A stretch of DNA of 64,000 nt from Druceiella hillmani (taxonomy: Eukaryota; Arthropoda; Insecta; Lepidoptera; Hepialidae): contig JAYKKI010000006.1 of the NCBI GenBank assembly GCA_039881145.1, forward strand, positions 13,957,001 through 14,021,000, in the 5' to 3' direction. The notes under the pieces are model-generated. The model did no database searches. It saw nothing but the letters and a program-made list of their open reading frames with translations, and had not been told where the DNA came from. How positions within the stretch are numbered: the stretch's first letter is position 1; each line of letters starts with the position of its first letter. Of the stretch, positions 58,415 through 64,000 are shown piece by piece. The translations under genes and the position numbers were made by a program.

Positions 58415-60485
58415 ATAAACTAAGACCAAATGTTTATTGCTGTAAAAAGCGATAAATGGTGAGATAAATGCAGTCAACTTGACCGAGAACTTTACCTTCG
58501 CTAGGGCAGTAAAACTAATGAGTAAGTTAAGTTTATATTTTATAATTAAAATCGATCGAACGTAACTATAATCTATAATAACTTTGAAGTTTGGCGTGCT
58601 CCAAATTTGTCTTACTTATGATAAGACGGTCATGATGAAACAATGCGTAACTCCTTTTAGCTGCGTACAATTACATGTATGCGCTTTTTCTACGACGCGT
58701 TGACGGTCTACGCCGTAGCACAAACGTCTAACGCACTAACATACACGCTATTGCACGCAGCACAATGTTGTAAATACAACGGCCGATAGAATAAGGTCTT
58801 GCCAATCCAACTCCGACATTCAGTCAATACTATGGCTGAAGATAAGTATATTCTAGTAATTTAATGGTTTTGGAACAAAGATATTGCATTTAAAGCCATT
58901 AAGAACAAGATCAAATTTCTTCTCAGTTCACCTCAAAGTTCCTTCGAAAAGCGTGAACCCGCATAATCTGCTTATAAATGACTTATACTCGATAACGCCT
59001 AGAGAGGAAAGATAGTAATAATGTGAATGATTCAATATGGAAAAATACTAGAATAGAAATAACAAACGACAAATGTAATTTGGTACATATCTATTGTTAG
59101 TACTACTTTTTAGTACTTTTTATTTAAACTAATCTATCTGAAATGAAGTTCGCGCGATAATGAAATAACATTTAAATTTTATATCACACTTGAAAGTAAC
59201 TTGTTTATAATTTACGTAGTACAATCACGCGATTTTCAGAGTGTACTTTTATAACTTTTAAAATAATTTCTCGTCTATATTAATCGGTGTTTGTTTTTCT
59301 ACGTTTTGTCATTATATATGTTGTAGATTTAAATTGTTTTAGCTACATTAAATGAGTCCTTATCGTGAAGTTACAATTTACTTAATGATTTTACTTCTCG
59401 TGCAAAGTTTTCTTTGAACTTAAACTAATTTATCTCACTATTTTTCACAGCTAACAATTTAAACGAGAACTTGCCTTTTATTGCAGTTTTGATGGAATCA
59501 AAAACCTACTGCAAAGGCTTTGATAAACTTTTCGTAAATATATTGGAACATTATATATTTATAAAAAATCAATTTTTATTGAATAAAAAAATTAATAATT
59601 AATTATTTCATGTTTCTAAATGTGTTCTTTACCAAAATGATATTAAATACAATTTCTTTTTTATTATTAACGACCCAATTTAGTCTTCTCATCTAAATGT
59701 TTTACGTAACAAAATGTTTATTAAAAAAAATACGTACAACGTAAATTGTAGCTCATAAGAAGTCGTGGCAGAAGGAATTTTAAATAGGCAAAAAAATTTA
59801 AGCTTTTCCTAAAATGATTCTGAATTGCTTCCCTGAAACATAATTACGAATTTTACATAAATACTGGTTTCACGTTTATAACGACGTGATGCTAAAACAT
59901 CACCATGTAATGACCTCATTAGAATAATAAAGATTTGATCAGTCTAGGTGGAAAATCAGTATCACGGTATTACAGTAAATGTTGAAGCGGGTAAGGTTAA
60001 AGCTATGTTCTTAAGTATGTTCCCGTTTTCTTCTTTTGCTCCTGATAAAAAAAGGAGAACTTGAAGATTTGAGCAACTTTTCTATTACTTCTTCATATGT
60101 CCTAAATATAATATAAAATAGAGAAGTGGGAGGGGGCGAAAATTAAAAAACCTTCGAGAAATCATACACACATCATATACTATAGAATTCTTGATTGATT
60201 TCGCTTATTGGCCCCGAGTTGGCTGCTGATCGTATCAAAGTACTTCAATCTTTATCTCTTTTCGGCTTATAAATGTGACAACGTAAAGTATCGCTTCAAG
60301 CTGTATGGGAAATAGAATTTTTTACAAATCACTGAATACCATAATATGTAGCATATTACAGTGCACGTATAACAGATCCAGTCACTATTTGGAGATCTGT
60401 TTAATGGATGTAGGTTAAATTTAAATAATTTGAATAAGGCTTGAATGCTTATTCTATGACATGGTGTTTGTTTTATAAGAAATGT
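58415..60485. other. AT-rich DNA with one GC-richer patch
   Basis: 58650-58790 contains CTACGACGCGTTGACGGTCT and GCACGCAGCACAATGTTG, unexplained. Otherwise only the diverged repeat copy B (59047) was seen. Confidence 0.4.
59047..59335. repeat. Diverged long repeat, copy B
   Basis: Second copy of the unit at 57726-58045 in the same orientation, about 1.3 kb away. An old local duplication or two copies of one dispersed repeat. Confidence 0.65.
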
Positions 60486-60560
60486 TGGTAATTACAATTA
60501 AATGACAATTAGATGAAACTACGTGATGTAGTATTATTTCTACTTTCTTTAAGTTCTTTA

Positions 60561-60601
60561 CCACGACCTAGGTTTCGTTGTATTACAACATCTTCAGGTG
60601 G
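60561..60601 (-). ncRNA. Hammerhead ribozyme motif (type I), copy 7, antisense arm
   Basis: Minus strand: CCAC, CTGAAGA, T, GTTGT-AAT-ACAAC, GAAA, CCTAGGT, C, GTGG. All core bases intact, GTC cleavage triplet, palindromic helix III. Confidence 0.75.
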
Positions 60602-60664
60602 GCTCTTAGCAAAGATTCTTCTTTTGATTGAATCTTTGCTAAAGATTGAATCTTTGCTAATAGC

Positions 60665-60705
60665 CCACCTGAAGATGTTGTAATACAACGAAACCTAGGT
60701 TGTGG
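60665..60705 (+). ncRNA. Hammerhead ribozyme motif (type I), copy 7, sense arm
   Basis: Plus strand: CCAC (60665-60668), CTGAAGA (60669-60675), T, GTTGT-AAT-ACAAC (60677-60689), GAAA (60690-60693), CCTAGGT, then T rather than C at the cleavage position (60701), and GTGG. The core is intact. GTT in place of GTC is an allowed but usually slower triplet. Confidence 0.7.
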
Positions 60706-61042
60706 TAAAGAACTTAAAGAAAGTAGAAATAATACTACATCACGTAGTTTCATTTAATTGTCAATAATGAATTTCTACAAAATTAACGTCAAATATATTC
60801 AAACAATGTTGGTTTTAACGTAAAAATTATTTCAAAATTGTGTGACAAAATATGGTTTAAGGTAACGAATAAGAGATGGCGTAAGTAGTTTTTGCCTACC
60901 TAATAACACTGTTATAAATTCATTGTACATTACTAATAAAATCTTAATGTAAAAATATGTTCAAAGTTATCGTTTAGGCAAAGCAGCAAAAGTTACTGTG
61001 GGGAATTTATTTATTAATTAAGGTGAAAGCAATTAGATCGCT

Positions 61043-61130
61043 ATGCGATACTCCATAGTAATTTTAACAATTTTTACTTTGATCGGACTGACAAATTTAT
61101 TTTATAGTAATAATAAGTTTGAAGCTACAG
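61043..61130 (+). CDS. Possible first exon encoding a signal peptide
   Basis: ATG at 61043 gives MRYSIVILTIFTLIGLTNLF and then YSNNKFEAT, and the exon meets a strong donor, ACAG|GTAGGT, at 61130/61131. The peptide has a short basic N-terminus, a hydrophobic core of about 15 residues and a polar end with small residues, as in secreted proteins. The exon is 88 nt, leaving phase 1. No downstream exon could be identified. Hydrophobic readings are easy to get from AT-rich DNA, so the donor is the main support. Confidence 0.35.
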
Positions 61131-61986
61131 GTAGGTTTAAAAAAATTTAATTGTGTTTTCGCTTTTTATATATAAAATAAAGAAATAAACATTTTAATAA
61201 ATTCCGGGATAACTTTTTTCTGTTTACGGTTTGGAAATCTATAAATTATGAATAATTATTGTTTGGACTCGATATAAGACAGAGCGGCAGTCACGTATAA
61301 TCGACAAAAGTTGTTGTTAAAACAATGTTAATGCCGCCGTTTGGTGTTTATCAACTTTTTGAAAGTAATATTAGAGCCAGTAACGATAACGGTAAACTGA
61401 AGAAAACATCGATTTTAATGTGTTTATATTTAATTTTTAAAACGTGAAAGTGTAGGACTAGTGTAATAGTTAATTCAAAATAATGATTCTTTTGACTTCT
61501 ACAATTGTCATCCTAAATAACGTTAAGCTAGAAATTATTGATTGAATAAATATTCATTTTAAGAAATATTTTACTTTATACTATGTTACTTTTATAAAGT
61601 GATAGCAAAATGGCGAAATTTCAGAGCTTATAATTATTACTAGAGGCAGAAAAAAATTGTCGTTAAAATGCACAACCTTCATTTAGCTTTTAATAAAAAT
61701 TTTATAATTACAGTAAAAAAACATTATTTCATTATCGATTCCAGACAAAAAATATTTTGACAATATATTGGAATGGGCCCTAAGCCCATTTCCACATAAA
61801 TCGTTTTAGTATTTTTTTCGGTAAATATCCTATAAATATAGAAATTCACATCAAATTTCGATATTCGATTTATTATATTTGCGATTTCGATATTCTCGAG
61901 TAATGGAAAATAAATGAAAATGATACTTTATGTTAACTCTGAAAGGTTAAATTCATAATAATTCATTATTATCCCATCTTGGGTAT

Positions 61987-62077
61987 ACCATTTTCTTCTG
62001 ATTATAGAAGCTGAGCAATTTTTTTGTACAAAATATATATATTTTGCGTTACATATAAATATATATAGATACATATG

Positions 62078-62119
<42 letters not shown>

Positions 62120-62160
62120 TACAAAAAGTTGCTTAGCTTCTAGAAACAGAAGAAAATGGT
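61987..62160. mobile_element. Small foldback element with 52-bp inverted arms around a TA-rich centre
   Basis: The left arm 61987-62038 (ACCATTTTCTTCTG, then TAGAAGCTGAGCAA and TTTGTACAAAATATATA) pairs with the right arm 62109-62160, which ends TTCTAGAAACAGAAGAAAATGGT. The centre is a TA tract (62074-62115). TA precedes CCATTTT on the left and follows AATGG on the right, so a Tc1/mariner-type MITE with a TA duplication is the simplest reading. Confidence 0.7.
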
Positions 62161-62607
62161 AAACACATCTTTATTTATAATAGTTTCTTGTGGACCTCAC
62201 CGGTTGGGTAGCTCGTGTATACAACGAGAATATCAATAATACTATAACCAATATCTCAGAGAAAACGCCAAACGATATCATTGTATAGAATCAATAAACT
62301 ATATTACATAATAATTGAAACAGGTAAAATGTTCACTGTGTATAATTCAGAGTCGGAATATAGGTGGGATGAAAAGGTTATTCAGTCGAATGCATCACAC
62401 CGATTGCACTTCAACAGGTGTGCGATAAGGGATGTTCAATTTTCAGAATGCATTTTCCGTATGTTACAATTTTCATTTATTTTTTAAAACCAGTTTTAAA
62501 TGATACCTAATCGGTCACGGTATTACCATCGATCTTGTTACTGAAACAAAATTTTTTATTTTATTTACACACAAATTATTTTAGCGACTTACATAGAATA
62601 TATGTAC

Positions 62608-62844
62608 TAATATAATATAATATAATATAATATAATATAATATAATATAATATAATATAATATAATATAATATAATATAATATAATATAATATAATATAA
62701 TATAATATAATATAATATAATATAATATAATATAATATAATATAATATAATATAATATAATATAATATAATATAATATAATATAATATAATATAATATAA
62801 TATAATATAATATAATATAATATAATATAATATAATATAATAAA
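62608..62844. repeat. (TATAA)n microsatellite, about 46 units
   Basis: About 235 bp of uninterrupted TAATA pentanucleotide with essentially no variant units, implying recent expansion. It has no stop codon in some minus-strand frames (YYIIL repeats), but these readings are not genes. It abuts the LINE C-terminal remnant on its right. Confidence 0.97.
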
Positions 62845-63000
62845 AAACCTATCCGAGTCCACTGTTGGACATAGGCCTCTTCAAAGTGCGTATCATTGTA
62901 GGTAATGTCCGTATTTGTCACGCTGGGCGGGCGGCTTGGCGACCATAGTGTGTAGCTTCTCGCATCAGTGGCGCTGCTGTCCGTCATTGGTCTGTAGCGT
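62845..63000 (-). pseudogene. LINE C-terminal remnant (EAYVQQWT motif) heading a TATAA array
   Basis: The minus strand reads HFEEAYVQQWTRIG, a C-terminal signature of RTE-type and related insect LINEs; on the plus strand the same bases give the widespread 'CCACTGTTGGACATAGGCCT' motif. The reading continues directly into the pentanucleotide array at 62608-62844, so the array stands where the element's 3' tail should be. Upstream the reading (about 62900-63000) no longer resembles ORF2, so the copy is short or rearranged. Confidence 0.7.
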
Positions 63001-63065
63001 TTCTAGTCGCGTAGCTAATATACTCGTTTACAAACACCACTCGAGCGGCTAGTGTTGTATTTGAA

Positions 63066-63111
63066 ATGAACCGAATCCATGTCCTCGTGGTGTGCTGCGT
63101 CGTCAAAGGCT
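63066..63111 (+). CDS. Possible first exon encoding a signal peptide
   Basis: ATG at 63066 reads MNRIHVLVVCCVVKG and reaches a donor-like GGCT|GTAAGC at 63111/63112. Codons are GC-rich (GTC, CTC, GTG, TGC), unlike surrounding DNA. The segment follows a GC-rich stretch (62870-63065) that is partly LINE-derived but could include a leader. The peptide looks like a short signal sequence. No later exon was found in the last 900 bp. Confidence 0.3.
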
Positions 63112-63481
63112 GTAAGCGTTGTGATCGAAATGAAATGTGCTAATATGATTAGGCTAAGGCGAGTTTAAATAATTAATCAAATTTACAAAAATATTTATAT
63201 TTTAATCACTCATATTAATCTCCCTACAGATAGTTAAGTCGATAACGGTCACTAAAGGTGAGTCGTAACGGTGAGTCCTACGGGTCACTAAACTACGAAC
63301 CAAATTATATAAGAGGCACTTATTGCTTCAAGAGAAGTTTGTTTTATTTGTTGCTCTGTTATATAAGCTTTGAATGAAAAAAAATTATAGAAGTAATTTT
63401 AACAAATAGTTTCGCTGATGCTGGGAGGAAAAAGACAGTGTAATTATAAAATAAATAATAAAATAACATGTTGTTAGTAAT

Positions 63482-63660
63482 GTAATAAAATATTGCGTAA
63501 TAATGTAATAAAATATTACGTAATAATGTAATAAAATGTTGCGTAATAATGTAATAAAATATTACGTAATAATGTAATAAAATATTGCGTAATAATGTAA
63601 TAAAATATTGCGTAATAATGTAATAAAATATTGCGCATAATGTAATGAAATATTGCATTT
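63482..63660. repeat. 23-bp tandem minisatellite, eight units
   Basis: Unit GTAATAAAATATTGCGTAAT plus AAT, with the GCG/ACG position alternating; units start at 63482, 63505, 63528, 63551, 63574, 63597, 63620 and 63642. The minus-strand ORFs across it (LLRNILLHYYA repeats) are by-products. Confidence 0.93.
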
Positions 63661-64000
63661 CCTGCAAAAATATTAGATCTTGGCTGTGGATATGATTCAT
63701 TAATTTGCGATAAATAAACTGGTTCTGGCATTTATAAGATTAGTTCATATTTATAGCACTTTACCAGACGAGCGATAAGGATAACACGATTAATACAACT
63801 CCACTATAGAATAACACGATTAATACATTAAGTCTGCAATATTTTTATAAATACTTAGTTAATAATAAATTAATTTTCAATTTAATTAACGTAACAAACG
63901 CCAGTCGTAAAATATAGATTCAGTGAAATAACACTATTTATAATTAAAAAGTAATTTACGAACGTGTAGTTTTATTGTAACGATTTAGAAATTGGACAGT

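Larger units (their letters stand above)
60490..60804 (+). mobile_element. Foldback hammerhead-family element, copy 7, best-preserved
   Basis: Plus-orientation copy with both arms nearly perfect inverted repeats around a loop with a short duplicated motif (TTGAATCTTTGCTAA). The left end carries a small duplication (ACAATTAAATG followed by ACAATTAGATG). The flank AATGTTGGT is repeated at 60481-60489 and 60805-60813 (9 bp exact, weaker beyond). Both arms keep a complete hammerhead core on opposite strands. This is the best reference copy for structure prediction. Confidence 0.9.

Noticed and set aside
62581..62987. Minus-strand ORFs of 93 and 126 codons made of YYIIL repeats
   Set aside because: They are translations of the TATAA microsatellite; only the short HFEEAYVQQWTRIG part is meaningful, as a LINE remnant.
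63359..63731. Minus-strand ORFs of 113 and 71 codons with LLRNILLHYYA repeats
   Set aside because: Frames through the 23-bp minisatellite.

Overview
This window is AT-rich eukaryotic DNA of the kind seen in insect intergenic and intronic sequence. It has dense TA and TATAA microsatellites, minisatellites, decayed non-LTR retrotransposons, a pogo-type DNA transposon and several foldback elements. There is no bacterial gene organisation. Dispersed motifs common in insect genomes are present, such as the 'CCCGCGACTTCGC' type short-repeat end and a repeat with a 'TTCCATACTTCAAAAGG' head and a 'GTACGGAACCCTTG' tail. These favour an insect, with Lepidoptera as one candidate; I cannot fix the species.

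The dominant and most interesting component is a family of seven short elements (about 135-315 bp) at 4.2, 11.0, 32.2, 43.3, 50.4, 56.8 and 60.5 kb. Each has two inverted arms starting CACAATTAAATG and a one-sided tail of about 45 bp ending near CGCCAAATATATT. Six of seven have recognisable 9-13 bp target-site duplications and the seventh a weak one. The arms of the better copies encode a type I hammerhead ribozyme: CTGAAGA, a GTTGT/ACAAC helix II, GAAA, a palindromic helix III (ACCTAGGT), a GTC cleavage triplet and a GTGG/CCAC helix I. The ribozyme plus long duplications fits a short non-autonomous retroelement mobilised by target-primed reverse transcription, related to Penelope-like elements or animal retrozymes. 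The foldback layout, with the ribozyme encoded on opposite strands of the two arms, is unusual.

Other mobile elements: a near-complete but decayed pogo-like Tc1/mariner transposon (28202-29876) with TA duplication, terminal inverted repeats, a Psq-type HTH remnant and a YNYDETN catalytic-motif remnant; LINE ORF2 C-terminal remnants at 15.48-15.86, 17.32-17.48 and 62.85-62.99 kb, two of which run into microsatellites; foldback/MITE-like elements at 21.88-22.21, 44.21-44.36 and 61.99-62.16 kb; and several common insect dispersed repeats.

Host genes are not obvious. There is no long ORF. A few short segments look like exons: a probable terminal exon on the minus strand (55296-55421), a probable first coding exon on the minus strand (50265-50334), two possible signal-peptide first exons on the plus strand (61043-61130 and 63066-63111), and short coding-looking ORFs at 6.3-6.55, 7.9-8.1, 22.9-23.2, 35.8, 40.74 and 58.26 kb. 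If the 55.3 and 50.3 kb exons are real, the right half holds the end of one minus-strand gene and the start of another, and most of the window is intron or intergenic sequence. Tandem repeats include a 184-bp array (39.05-39.97 kb), a 53-bp array (34.26-34.65 kb), 22-24-bp arrays at 9.9, 40.4 and 63.5 kb, a compound array at 12.74-13.38 kb and a 156-180-bp array at 57.16-57.66 kb.
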